From assembly GCA_002690655.1 (NCBI GenBank), contig NZFL01000011.1:169448-233447 (forward strand): a stretch of DNA of 64,000 nt, given 5' to 3'. Below, in pieces: positions 55,391 to 63,726 of this stretch (within the stretch, counting starts at the first letter, position 1; each line of letters opens with the position of its first letter). This DNA comes from Pedosphaera sp. Its GTDB lineage: Bacteria > Verrucomicrobiota > Verrucomicrobiia > Limisphaerales > AAA164-E04. The translations under genes were made by a program, and so were the position numbers. The notes under the pieces were generated by a model, which was not told the DNA's origin, did no database searches, and was given only the letters and a program-made list of their open reading frames with translations.

Positions 55391-55406
55391 AGCAACCACT
55401 GTGCCA
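55391..55406 (-). promoter_or_regulatory. Sigma-54 promoter of amtB
   Basis: On the minus strand the sequence reads TGGCACAGTGGTTGCT, an exact match to the sigma-54 consensus TGGCAC(R)N4TTGCW, with the -24 GG and -12 GC correctly spaced. It lies about 60 bases before the amtB ATG. Sigma-54 promoters need an activator such as NtrC, so ammonium transport is predicted to rise on nitrogen starvation. Confidence 0.9.
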
Positions 55407-55681
55407 TTGAATCCGCTGAGTAATTTGGAATATGCTTAAACTGAACGAAGACAATATGTAATGGGAAAACATTTGCTTACATATAACTTTTGGATGATTA
55501 GGGGTGGTTAAAAAACCGCAATCTGATAGAACTTACTCACAGTAGAAGTGTCTAAAAAAGAACAAATAGGTGAAATTTATACAAGAGGTAATGAAGTCCA
55601 CAGAGTGCGAATTTTTACGCCAATAGTAAAGTCTGACCCCGGATCATGAGCGTTGCCAAGTTGTTACTTTACTTTTAAGAG
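55407..55681. other. Divergent intergenic region between amtB and mogA
   Basis: About 275 bases beyond the sigma-54 site, up to mogA. It should hold enhancer sites for the sigma-54 activator and the mogA promoter, but I found no clear NtrC site. No gene is visible. Confidence 0.45.
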
Positions 55682-56173
55682 ATGAGCATGATGGATATCA
55701 AAGTTGGAATTATTACCATTTCAGATCGAGCTTCGCAGGGGTTGTATGACGATTTAGGGGGACCTGCACTTAAAAAAGCCTCTCAAGACTACGAGTGGGA
55801 AGTGGTGGGCGAAACTCTAGTAGCAGATGAAAAACGTGACATTCAGCGAGCAGTTTTAGAGCAAATTCGAAGTGGAGCGAACCTGGTATTGACGACTGGA
55901 GGAACCGGCGTGGCTTTACGCGATGTCACTCCTGAGGCAGTGCGTGAAATTGCGGTGCGAGAGTTACCCGGATTCGGAGAACTAATGCGAATGGAGTCCT
56001 TGAAAATCACTCCCAATGCGATTCTTTCCAGGAGTCTTGCTGTCGTAGTCGAAAAAGGGCTTGTGATTTGTCTTCCGGGAAAACCTTCAGGAGCCGTTGA
56101 ATGCTTAGGTTTTGTGCTTGGCGCTATTCCACATTGCGTGGAGGTGATTCAGGAGGTGCCGACAAGTTGCTGA
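55682..56173 (+). CDS. mogA: Molybdopterin adenylyltransferase (MogA/MoaB family)
   Basis: A 163-residue protein of the MogA/MoaB fold. Substrate-binding motifs are 'ISDRASQGLYDDLGGP', 'LTTGGTGVALRDVTPEA' and 'LPGKPSGAVECL'. The family adenylates molybdopterin before molybdenum insertion. MogA is favoured by length and by the 'TGGTG' loop, though MoaB cannot be excluded. Three ATGs stand at 55682, 55688 and 55691; 'aagag' directly before the first makes 55688 or 55691 better spaced. No other molybdenum cofactor gene is near. Confidence 0.88.
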   Translation: MSMMDIKVGIITISDRASQGLYDDLGGPALKKASQDYEWEVVGETLVADEKRDIQRAVLEQIRSGANLVLTTGGTGVALRDVTPEAVREIAVRELPGFGELMRMESLKITPNAILSRSLAVVVEKGLVICLPGKPSGAVECLGFVLGAIPHCVEVIQEVPTSC

Positions 56174-56546
56174 CTGCATTGATAAATGGTGTCCATTCTA
56201 CCGAGATTGAGGGCCCCAATGCATTAAAATCATTAACTGGCGGAGTTTTCTTGCCTCACTTCGCCATGAAAGAGACTTCCACTGGAGATTTATGACTCAT
56301 TCAGACTTAGAACTTCGAAGAGAAACAAGGAGTTGAACTAAAGGGTTTGACTGGAGATTGCAGCTTACTTGACCGGATATGGCCTGCATTATGGAAAAGC
56401 CTGGTTTTCATCACTGCCACCTTTCAATGAGTGGCAATGACAATGGTCTGGTCAAATGAGTAGTAAGCCGCAACGGATAATCTTGAGGCGCTTAAATATT
56501 GCCATTGATTTATCACAAGGGAATTGCTTATGTCCCAAATAATTTG
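56174..56546. other. Intergenic region between mogA and the membrane protein gene
   Basis: About 370 bases without a gene. A short hairpin 'tgccac...gtggca' occurs near 56421-56442 and may be a weak terminator. A promoter for the following two-gene unit should lie in the last part. Confidence 0.4.
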
Positions 56547-58196
56547 ATGAAAAAGCTCAAGGCCATCACCTATTTCCTGCTGGGGTCAGCATTACTGCTG
56601 ATTGCTGTGATGACCCCTGCCTATTTACGGTCAGTTGACTCTGGCGTCCTGCGGATAGCTGGAGGTAAAACTGAATTGATCAGCGAAGGTTTTTCCTTGC
56701 TACGCCTGGAAAAACCAGGCCCTGCGCACATCCTTTTCCAAAGCGCTCGGTTCAACGCATTGGATGGCGTAAAAGAGCTTGAAGAAGCTCTCGAAAAATA
56801 TCGAAGTAAAGATCCTAAAGGATTTCAACAGGGAAATTCCGATGCTCTGATTAAGCGGTTTCTTGACAGTAACCCATCAAATTCAAGGTTTGTGCTTGGA
56901 TGGATGGTGGCCAGTAATTTCCGCAAATCAGTTTTGAATCATCTCGAGCAATCCAATCGGCCCGGAGTTCAAACAATACTAAAAAATCGAAATTTACAGT
57001 CTTTGAATGTATTTTACCCTGTTGCCAGTGCTGGCGGACAACCTTTCGATTCGGCACTGCTGTTGATCGGTCTTTTATATCAGGAAGATCATCTCAGTTC
57101 TGAGTTTGGCCAACAGGTTGAGCTACTAGCAGCCCAAGTGAATCTAGGGAAAGACACACGGCATCTTGAAGCAATGTGTCTTGATATTTTGTCTCTTAGC
57201 AAGCGCATGAATTGGGGGCAACTGACGACATTCATGCAAAAAATAGAATCTGTTGAGACTCTTCGCACGCTTACACATCATGCGATGCGTTCCGAAGAAA
57301 TGTTGCCCAGGGTATTCTCTTCGTTGCGGTTCGCTGAGTCGGGAGGCTTGCTGGCTGATTACCTGAGAAGATTTCCTGAGACAGCTCCCAGGGATATTCA
57401 ACTCGGCATCGTCAACGGGCAGGAGGCCCTGAGACATTTGTTACAAAGACAGGAACCTGTTTTTGTTTCATCTACACGCGAATGGCTCCGCAGCCATGGA
57501 TTGTTCAATACGCCATCGGCACAATTATGCAAGCTGACCCTGCGCATGCCGATGTTTGCTCTGTTGATCAAATATCTCCTGTATTTGTTTGGAAGTTTTT
57601 TTATTCTACGATTTCTCCATCAACTCAAGCCTGAACCGGAAGATGCCAGCGGGCAAATGCAGGTGGATGGAATCGGTTTTTTGCGTCAGCAAATCCTGGC
57701 CCTCATCTTTCTGGTTTTCGTAATAGTCCTTGGAGAACCTTTTCTTGCGCAGGACTCAAAAAAGGTGGAAAATACGCCGTCATGGAGATTTCCGGTCATG
57801 CAGTCCGCTGTTACGGATGACGTTGAATCAATTATGGAAACAAAAATAACACAAATCACCATTCTTGCCCTGGTTCTGTTTTTTCTGGTTCAGGTATGCA
57901 TCTACGCATTATGCCTGGTTAAATTGAAAGAAATCAAAAAACAGGATGCACATAGCGGCTTGAAATTGCGACTTCTGGATAACGAAGAAAACTTATTCGA
58001 CTCAGGGCTCTATCTTGGACTTGGAGGTACGGTTCTGTCTCTGGTGATGCTAGCGCTCGGTATTGTGAAACCGGGGCTGATGGCAGCTTATTCCTCCACT
58101 TTATTTGGTATTATATTTGTGTCTGCACTGAAAATTTTCCATGTGCGTCCATACCGTCGTAAACTTATTGTTGAAAACGAAACTGAAAGAGCATGA
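56547..58196 (+). CDS. Membrane protein of unknown function, first of a coupled pair
   Basis: About 549 residues. One N-terminal helix (about 5-25), a large soluble domain (about 30-350, with no motif I recognise), then four or so helices (about 363-382, 400-420, 455-480, 505-525 and beyond). The last helices include 'DSGLYLGLGGTVLSLVMLALGI', a glycine-rich pattern reminiscent of MotA/ExbB-like proteins, though similarity is weak. The start is placed at ATG 56547, which gives a clean membrane start. The stop overlaps the next gene by four bases (ATGA), so the pair is translationally coupled. I do not know its function. Confidence 0.7.
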   Translation: MKKLKAITYFLLGSALLLIAVMTPAYLRSVDSGVLRIAGGKTELISEGFSLLRLEKPGPAHILFQSARFNALDGVKELEEALEKYRSKDPKGFQQGNSDALIKRFLDSNPSNSRFVLGWMVASNFRKSVLNHLEQSNRPGVQTILKNRNLQSLNVFYPVASAGGQPFDSALLLIGLLYQEDHLSSEFGQQVELLAAQVNLGKDTRHLEAMCLDILSLSKRMNWGQLTTFMQKIESVETLRTLTHHAMRSEEMLPRVFSSLRFAESGGLLADYLRRFPETAPRDIQLGIVNGQEALRHLLQRQEPVFVSSTREWLRSHGLFNTPSAQLCKLTLRMPMFALLIKYLLYLFGSFFILRFLHQLKPEPEDASGQMQVDGIGFLRQQILALIFLVFVIVLGEPFLAQDSKKVENTPSWRFPVMQSAVTDDVESIMETKITQITILALVLFFLVQVCIYALCLVKLKEIKKQDAHSGLKLRLLDNEENLFDSGLYLGLGGTVLSLVMLALGIVKPGLMAAYSSTLFGIIFVSALKIFHVRPYRRKLIVENETERA

Positions 58197-59746
58197 ACAA
58201 ACCATTGCTCATCATTATCTGTGATTTCCTCCTGATAAGTCTTCTTTCATTGGCGCGGTTTGACCAACAAGCTCCAGCCGAATCAGACGAGTCCGAACTG
58301 ACCGAAGTTGATGAAGTGCAGGGAGCTCAGGATATGATGGAAGCTCTCAAAATGGCTCTTGAAGAGGAGCGCCAATCCAAGGATGTTCTCAGTAGAGAGC
58401 TGCAATCCATGCAGGACAGTCTCCAAAATAAGGAGACCGTTCTTGCTGAAAAGGAAATTAGAATTGAGTCGATTGAAAACAACCTTGAAAAGGTAGAGCG
58501 TAAAGCCAGTCAGTTACAGCGCGACCGCACAATGCTCAAGCAGCAATACGACGACACGCAGAAAAACGTTGCTTTTCTTCAGGAGCAATACGTCAGCGTG
58601 AAGAACGAGGCAAAGCAACTGCAGCAAAATTTGAGCACTTCGACCGTTCAGGCTAACGACTCAAGAGCTCGATTGGAAACCATACAATCCGAACTGCAAG
58701 TACGTCGGCTGGAAGCAAAGCAAATGCAGGGTAAAATGGATGCTTTGGAGAAGGAAAGAAAGGCTGCTGAAGAACAGAAATTCCAGTTGGCACTGGAATT
58801 AAAACAATCTCAAACGGCTGAGGTTATCATTCGTGAATATTACGATGCAGCCAAAGATGAAATAAGAGTCGCAAGAGCCGATGTCGAATATTCAAGAGAA
58901 CAGGTTGCTGGAGCCAAGGAGGAAGTGGCTGTTGTTCGTGAAGAAAAAGAACGGATTCAAGATCATGCTGATGCCTTGGCTGTTGGAGTAGAAAATCTGA
59001 CCGCAAAATCGGAAGAGATCAGGGAAGACATTCGCAGCAATACCCCGCTAGCGGCCAATACGATATTCAATGATTTCGTTGAAAATCGTATCACAACGCG
59101 ATTTTTTGCTGCACGGAGTGGATTGTTTGGTCAGGCGATAAATAAAGAAAGTGAGACCAACAGTGTGCTCCTTAGCGATGGTGACACTATTTACGCTTTG
59201 TATCATGTCGAAGGCACACCATTCAGAATCTGGCAGGGAGAATCAAATTGGGAACAGTTGACCGGTGTTGTTAATCGCTCTCAAAAAGCCTATTCCGTAG
59301 CCCTCATGTCGTGTATTGAGGCCGACCCTCGAATCCTTGTGGTTCCTGTCGGTGCAAAACAAGCAAATGTGCTCGGCGGTAAGATTTATAATCTAGCGGA
59401 AAATCCCTTCAAATTCCAGCAAGCCGTCCTTGTTGGGGCCCAGAATGGTTACTACGGAGAAGCTGAATTCAAGTTGGATCCTCAGAATCCAGATTATGTA
59501 AAAATGGAGAAGCAAGCCTTTCGTAAACTGGTCGGTAAATTTTCTCCTTCACGTGGCGATTTGGTATTTAGCAAAACTGGCGAATTACTTGGCATCATGG
59601 TCAATGATACGCATTGTGTTGTTTTGAAATCGATTAAAACCACCACGAAGTTCAAGTTCGGGAATAATGTCCTCTCCGAGCAAACGGGCGGGATCATGGC
59701 GAGTCAGAAATTCATCATGAACAGTCTGCCGATCCACTTGCAGTAA
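58193..59746 (+). CDS. Anchored coiled-coil protein with protease-like C-terminal domain
   Basis: A 517-residue protein. An N-terminal hydrophobic segment ('LLIIICDFLLISLLSLARF') is followed by a long acidic coiled coil (about 40-290) of heptad-rich Glu/Lys/Gln sequence. The C-terminal 220 residues (about 295-517) contain repeated beta-strand-like sequence and 'SPSRGDLVFSKTGELLGIMVN', which resembles the trypsin-fold 'GdSGGPv..dGxLvGI' element but has no serine in the GDSGG place. A degenerate protease fold is therefore an inference. It follows the membrane protein by a four-base overlap and is probably its partner. Confidence 0.7.
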   Translation: MNKPLLIIICDFLLISLLSLARFDQQAPAESDESELTEVDEVQGAQDMMEALKMALEEERQSKDVLSRELQSMQDSLQNKETVLAEKEIRIESIENNLEKVERKASQLQRDRTMLKQQYDDTQKNVAFLQEQYVSVKNEAKQLQQNLSTSTVQANDSRARLETIQSELQVRRLEAKQMQGKMDALEKERKAAEEQKFQLALELKQSQTAEVIIREYYDAAKDEIRVARADVEYSREQVAGAKEEVAVVREEKERIQDHADALAVGVENLTAKSEEIREDIRSNTPLAANTIFNDFVENRITTRFFAARSGLFGQAINKESETNSVLLSDGDTIYALYHVEGTPFRIWQGESNWEQLTGVVNRSQKAYSVALMSCIEADPRILVVPVGAKQANVLGGKIYNLAENPFKFQQAVLVGAQNGYYGEAEFKLDPQNPDYVKMEKQAFRKLVGKFSPSRGDLVFSKTGELLGIMVNDTHCVVLKSIKTTTKFKFGNNVLSEQTGGIMASQKFIMNSLPIHLQ

Positions 59747-59849
59747 CAGCCCAAGGCCAGGAATGAGCCTTCTTGAATGAGTATTCAGGGTTGAAATTTG
59801 GTTGCAACTGACTAATTCAGTAAAGGTGGGATTGCTGGAACCATGCTTT

Positions 59850-60422
59850 GTCAGTAAATGGCAGACCATGGGCATTGTCTTTGGCTTGCTGTTAGCAACA
59901 TTTTCATCATCGCATGCTGTCATTCATAAAAGTGACTCAAGTTCAGCTGTTCTGTGGGTTGCTTTCATCTGGATTTTACCCATCGCAGGTTCCATTCTCT
60001 ATGCCTTATTTTGAATCAATCGAGTAAAAAGAAGGGATCTGTTCTTACGTGTTAACATGGAACACGTGATTTCTGAACCCATGGTTGGCAAGGTGGGCTT
60101 CATCATTCAATGGCTTGCTGTGGAAGTTCATTTGAACAATGGTATTCGCTTTTTCATACGGTGAGAGATATTTCTGACAGGCCTCTGCTCCCAGGGAATG
60201 ACATGCAGGTGCTTGTCGATGGTCATTGGGCATTGGTGGGATCTGCCAATTGGGATTCAGGCAGTCTACGTTTGAGTTTTGAGATCAATGTTGAATGCTA
60301 CCACAGATACAGTTGAAAAAATGGAGCGCTCCAGAGAGGTGACTTTGGAGTCATTGAATCGCCGGTCCATACCGATAAAACTGCGAGACGGATGCATGCG
60401 TTTTGAGACTCCATATCTTTGA
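59850..60422 (+). pseudogene. Decayed cardiolipin synthase (phospholipase D family)
   Basis: Three separated frames read as pieces of a cardiolipin synthase. First, 'SSSAVLWVAFIWILPIAGS' and 'ILYALF' followed by a TGA where 'GINRVKRR' would continue (60012-60014). Second, after frame changes, 'RDISDRPLLPGNDMQVLVDG' joined to 'HWALVGSANWDSGSLRLSFE', the tail of the second PLD HKD domain. Third, 'ERSREVTLESLNRRSIPIKL' and 'RDGCMRFETPYL', the typical C-terminus, ending TGA at 60420. The first HKD motif and the bulk of the enzyme are deleted. No function remains. Confidence 0.87.
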
Positions 60423-60442
60423 AAAACGAAACTTCCGGGAAC

Positions 60443-61228
60443 CTATTCCTCAGATACATTGAGAGACCAATCGTAGCGGGTGTAATGGATCTTGTACCTG
60501 CTCAGATCTGTTTGAAAAATATGGGCAGCATGCTTAGTGAGATAGTTCTTCACAGATCCTGAAACACGTTCAAAGTCCTCTGCATACCACTCAAAGATTG
60601 GAGACAGGTATAATATTTGCTCCAGCTTTGAAATACGATTCTTTGATGTGTTTCCCAGGAACACCTGCCCTTGATCTTCAAGTTGTGTCTTTAGCAATGA
60701 ACCAGTGTAGGCTTCAGATCGAAGTTGAGGGCATCCTTTGGCTGCGCATACGAGCGCAAAATGTACCGCTGGGAGATGCCTGGTTCCGGGAAGGATAATG
60801 TCATGTTCTAAATGATTGAGTGAAATTTTTTCTTCCCATAAATGAATCCTTTTTTGCCTCCATGCAGCATGTGGTAAAAAGCCAATATCCTTGATGCTCT
60901 TCACGGGATATGCATCCACAATTAACTGAATCGTAGCTGCGTTGTATAGATTGATTAGAAAGGCCAATTGCTCATCGCTGCTCCAAAGATCAAATTCCGA
61001 ACGAGGGGATTGAGAAATAGATTTCAGGTAAATCTCTAAATCGATACTGTTGCGCTTGAGTCCCTTGTAATCTACCAACCCATCTTTGACATGTCGTTTC
61101 AATGTTTTATTCCACAATGCGTGAGAAGAGTCGAAAGCCCAGGTTTGAGTCACAGCCAATGCCAGCATGACAAGGACCCACCTGACAATAATTGAGGTTA
61201 ACCGGTAATGAATCCGATCATGTATCAT
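60443..61228 (-). CDS. DUF547 domain protein
   Basis: About 261 residues with an N-terminal membrane/signal segment (about 12-31). The DUF547 domain shows 'DYKGLKRN', 'AFLINLYNAATIQLIVD', 'DIGFLPHAAW', 'LNHLEHDIILPG', 'VHFALVCAAKGCPQL' and 'YLSPIFEWYAEDF'. The Cys and His in the 'CAAKGCP' and 'LEHDIIL' segments suggest a cysteine-protease-like fold, but the family has no settled activity. The start at 61228 is preferred over 61300. It is a lone minus-strand gene between a pseudogene and a plus-strand nuclease gene. Confidence 0.8.
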   Translation of the reverse strand: MIHDRIHYRLTSIIVRWVLVMLALAVTQTWAFDSSHALWNKTLKRHVKDGLVDYKGLKRNSIDLEIYLKSISQSPRSEFDLWSSDEQLAFLINLYNAATIQLIVDAYPVKSIKDIGFLPHAAWRQKRIHLWEEKISLNHLEHDIILPGTRHLPAVHFALVCAAKGCPQLRSEAYTGSLLKTQLEDQGQVFLGNTSKNRISKLEQILYLSPIFEWYAEDFERVSGSVKNYLTKHAAHIFQTDLSRYKIHYTRYDWSLNVSEE

Positions 61229-61397
61229 TGGGCCCTGAGCTTTCGACGGTATCCAATGACGGTAAATCCTGTCCTTATTTTTTTCAGTTTTAAGCTGCAT
61301 GCCCGTGATGATGATGTCACAAGATAATTAATTTCCGCTAATCTTCGAGTATTTCTTTTCCTTGCAGCCGGTGTTGTTGTGACGGCATGATTTCACC

Positions 61398-62792
61398 ATG
61401 CACGTTCAATTTATTGGGGCTACTCGCACTACCACAGGTTCAATGTATCTGTTTCAAGTCAATGGTGAGAAAATCCTCATGGAGTGCGGCCTTTATCAGG
61501 GAAGGCGCGACGAGACTCTGGAACGCAACCGGCATTTCCCCTTTGATCCATCTGAAATTGCTGCTGTCGTGCTAAGCCATGCTCACATTGATCATTGCGG
61601 AAATCTTCCTAATCTTTGCAGACAAGGTTTTCAGGGGAATATCTACTGCACTTTTGCAACGCGTGATCTGGCGGCAATCATGTTGGCCGATTCAGCCCAT
61701 ATTCAACGATATGATGCAGAGTATGTATCTAGAAAGCGTGCCAAAAAAGGACTTGATGCCGTTCAGCCACTTTATGGGACTAAAGATGCAGAGCAAGCGG
61801 TCTCTCAATTTGTGGCTGTCAATTATGATCGACCAATCGTCATTTCCAAAGGTGTAAAAGCTACTTTTGTCGATGCTGGACACATTTTGGGGTCGGCTCA
61901 AATAGTGTTCGATGTGGAGGAAAACGGAAAGCAATTCCGTTACCTGTTCAGCGGTGATATAGGTCGAGGCGGGCATGAGATCCTTCGTGACCCGCAACCC
62001 GTTGAGAATGTGGATTTCCTCCAGATCGAAAGTACCTACGGCGGTCGCGATCATACAGATAAAATGCTTGCAAAGGAGGAAGTGGGGAACTTAGTCAATG
62101 AAACGCTCAAAAAAAACGGTAAAGTGATCATACCTGCTTTTTCAGTGGGAAGAACCCAGTTGATCGTATACACCCTGCACCAATTGACGGATGAGGGAGT
62201 TATCCCAAAAGTGCCCATTTATGTAGATAGCCCTTTGAGCGTGAATGCCACTGAAATTTTCCGGCTCCACCCCGAATGTTTCAATGAAGGTATCTATCAA
62301 TTTCTACATGAAAAAGCCAACCCTTTCGGGATGGAAAACCTTACCTACATCCGCATGGCGGAACATTCGAGAAAGCTCAATGACCTCACGTCACCCGCCA
62401 TTATCATCAGTTCATCCGGTATGTGTGAGGCAGGGCGAATCAGGCATCATCTAAAAAACAACATCGGTAATCCGCGTAACACAGTTCTATTCGTGGGGTA
62501 TTGCGCCCAAAATACATTGGGATCGAAAATCATGAACAACGATAGTCCTGTAAATATCTTCGGTGAACCGATTGAAGTAAGAGCCAGAATAGCTAGAGTG
62601 GACGCATTCTCAGGTCATGCAGACCGGGCTGAATTGTCACAGTATGTTCGGAATCTAACCGGACGCCTCGCCCGAGTCACTGTGGTTCATGGCGAGGAGA
62701 AGCAGTCGCTTGCCTTTTCCAAAACCTTGAGAGAACTATTGCCAGGAGCTCAGGTGAGCGTGCCCGAGCGGCTTGAGTCATTGGAGTTTTGA
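61398..62792 (+). CDS. Metallo-beta-lactamase/beta-CASP RNA nuclease
   Basis: A 464-residue protein with the full metallo-beta-lactamase/beta-CASP order. Zinc motif 'SHAHIDHCGNLP', a histidine in 'DAGHILGSAQI', aspartate in 'SGDIGRGG', and the beta-CASP motifs 'FSVGRTQLI', 'ISSSGMCEAGRIRHHL' and 'FSGHADRAEL'. Such enzymes cut RNA (CPSF-73/Ysh1-like), or in bacteria process transcripts. It lacks the C-terminal domain of RNase J, so an Ysh1-like label is better. The start at ATG 61398 is direct. Confidence 0.9.
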   Translation: MHVQFIGATRTTTGSMYLFQVNGEKILMECGLYQGRRDETLERNRHFPFDPSEIAAVVLSHAHIDHCGNLPNLCRQGFQGNIYCTFATRDLAAIMLADSAHIQRYDAEYVSRKRAKKGLDAVQPLYGTKDAEQAVSQFVAVNYDRPIVISKGVKATFVDAGHILGSAQIVFDVEENGKQFRYLFSGDIGRGGHEILRDPQPVENVDFLQIESTYGGRDHTDKMLAKEEVGNLVNETLKKNGKVIIPAFSVGRTQLIVYTLHQLTDEGVIPKVPIYVDSPLSVNATEIFRLHPECFNEGIYQFLHEKANPFGMENLTYIRMAEHSRKLNDLTSPAIIISSSGMCEAGRIRHHLKNNIGNPRNTVLFVGYCAQNTLGSKIMNNDSPVNIFGEPIEVRARIARVDAFSGHADRAELSQYVRNLTGRLARVTVVHGEEKQSLAFSKTLRELLPGAQVSVPERLESLEF

Positions 62793-63096
62793 AGGATAGC
62801 ATGTCAATAAACGGCTTTTGCAAGTATCTGGCGAAAGACAAGATTTTGCGGAACGTAATGAATCATTTGTGATTGTTTGAAACAAGATGGAAGGTGAATT
62901 CCGCAATGATTTGAAGATAAGCTGCTTCTCAAGTATATCCACTTCAATGAGACATAATTAGACTTAAAAGGAAGCTCTCGAGTGGCTTGATTGAAATTCT
63001 TTTGAAAAAAAAAGTTCAGATTTTTGAAACTTCTTCCGTGGATCAATGGTTATGAGGAGATAGCCACCATTACGTGAAAAAGGGGCGGTTAAAAGT
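62793..63096. other. Intergenic region upstream of the ECF sigma gene
   Basis: About 300 bases without a gene. It should contain the promoter of the sigma-factor gene, perhaps an autoregulated ECF type, but I see no clear match to a consensus. An A9 run lies near 63004-63012. Confidence 0.4.
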
Positions 63097-63726
63097 ATGG
63101 AACAAACAGATCACAGATTTGAATCTTTCGTCATCGAGCATCAGGACATGGTGTTCAATTGCGCTGTTCGAATACTGGCTAATCGTACGGAAGCACAGGA
63201 CATCGCGCAGGAAACCTTTCTGAGAGCTTACAAGCACTTCGAATCTCTACGCGATGAACCTGCCGTTCGAGGATGGTTGAAAACAGTCACGAGGAATTTG
63301 TGTTTAAATCACATCACCCGCTACCGCTCAAAGTGGCGCTTTTTCTCGGATTGGCGCAAATCGGAGACTGAGAATAAAGGATGGGATCCGGTAGACTCCA
63401 TCCCAAGTCCTTCGCCAGATAAAACCGAAGCAGAAAGATCCGATGAACGATCTTTGCTTGAAGAGCTACTCAATGCTTTACCAGATCATCAAAGGATCCC
63501 ATTGGTGTTATTTCATTTCGATGAATTAAGTTATGAAGAAATTGCAGGATCCCTGAAGATTTCAATCGGGAAGGTCAAGACTGATATTCATCGCGCAAGA
63601 CATGCGCTGAAGAAGAAAATATCGTTGCATCAAGCTGCTAAACAAGAATGGTCCAGGCAAAGACAATCTCAAGAGACGAACTATTTCCCCCGTCAATTGT
63701 ACCCACAACATGGAGCGGCTTCATGA
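63097..63726 (+). CDS. ECF-type RNA polymerase sigma factor
   Basis: A 209-residue sigma-70-family protein. Region 2 has 'DMVFNCAVRILANRTEAQDIAQETFLRA', and region 4 has 'PLVLFHFDELSYEEIAGSLKISIGKVKTDIHRARHAL', typical of ECF (group 4) sigma factors. It directs RNA polymerase to a small regulon, likely envelope stress or surface functions. The start at 63097 is an ATG followed by an acidic leader. The stop overlaps the next gene by four bases, a sigma/anti-sigma arrangement. RseP at about 15 kb might cleave that anti-sigma, which is speculation. Confidence 0.93.
   Translation: MEQTDHRFESFVIEHQDMVFNCAVRILANRTEAQDIAQETFLRAYKHFESLRDEPAVRGWLKTVTRNLCLNHITRYRSKWRFFSDWRKSETENKGWDPVDSIPSPSPDKTEAERSDERSLLEELLNALPDHQRIPLVLFHFDELSYEEIAGSLKISIGKVKTDIHRARHALKKKISLHQAAKQEWSRQRQSQETNYFPRQLYPQHGAAS

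Noticed and set aside
56421-56442. Hairpin after mogA as a terminator
   Set aside because: The stem is only six base pairs and no T-run follows, so it is not listed as a terminator.
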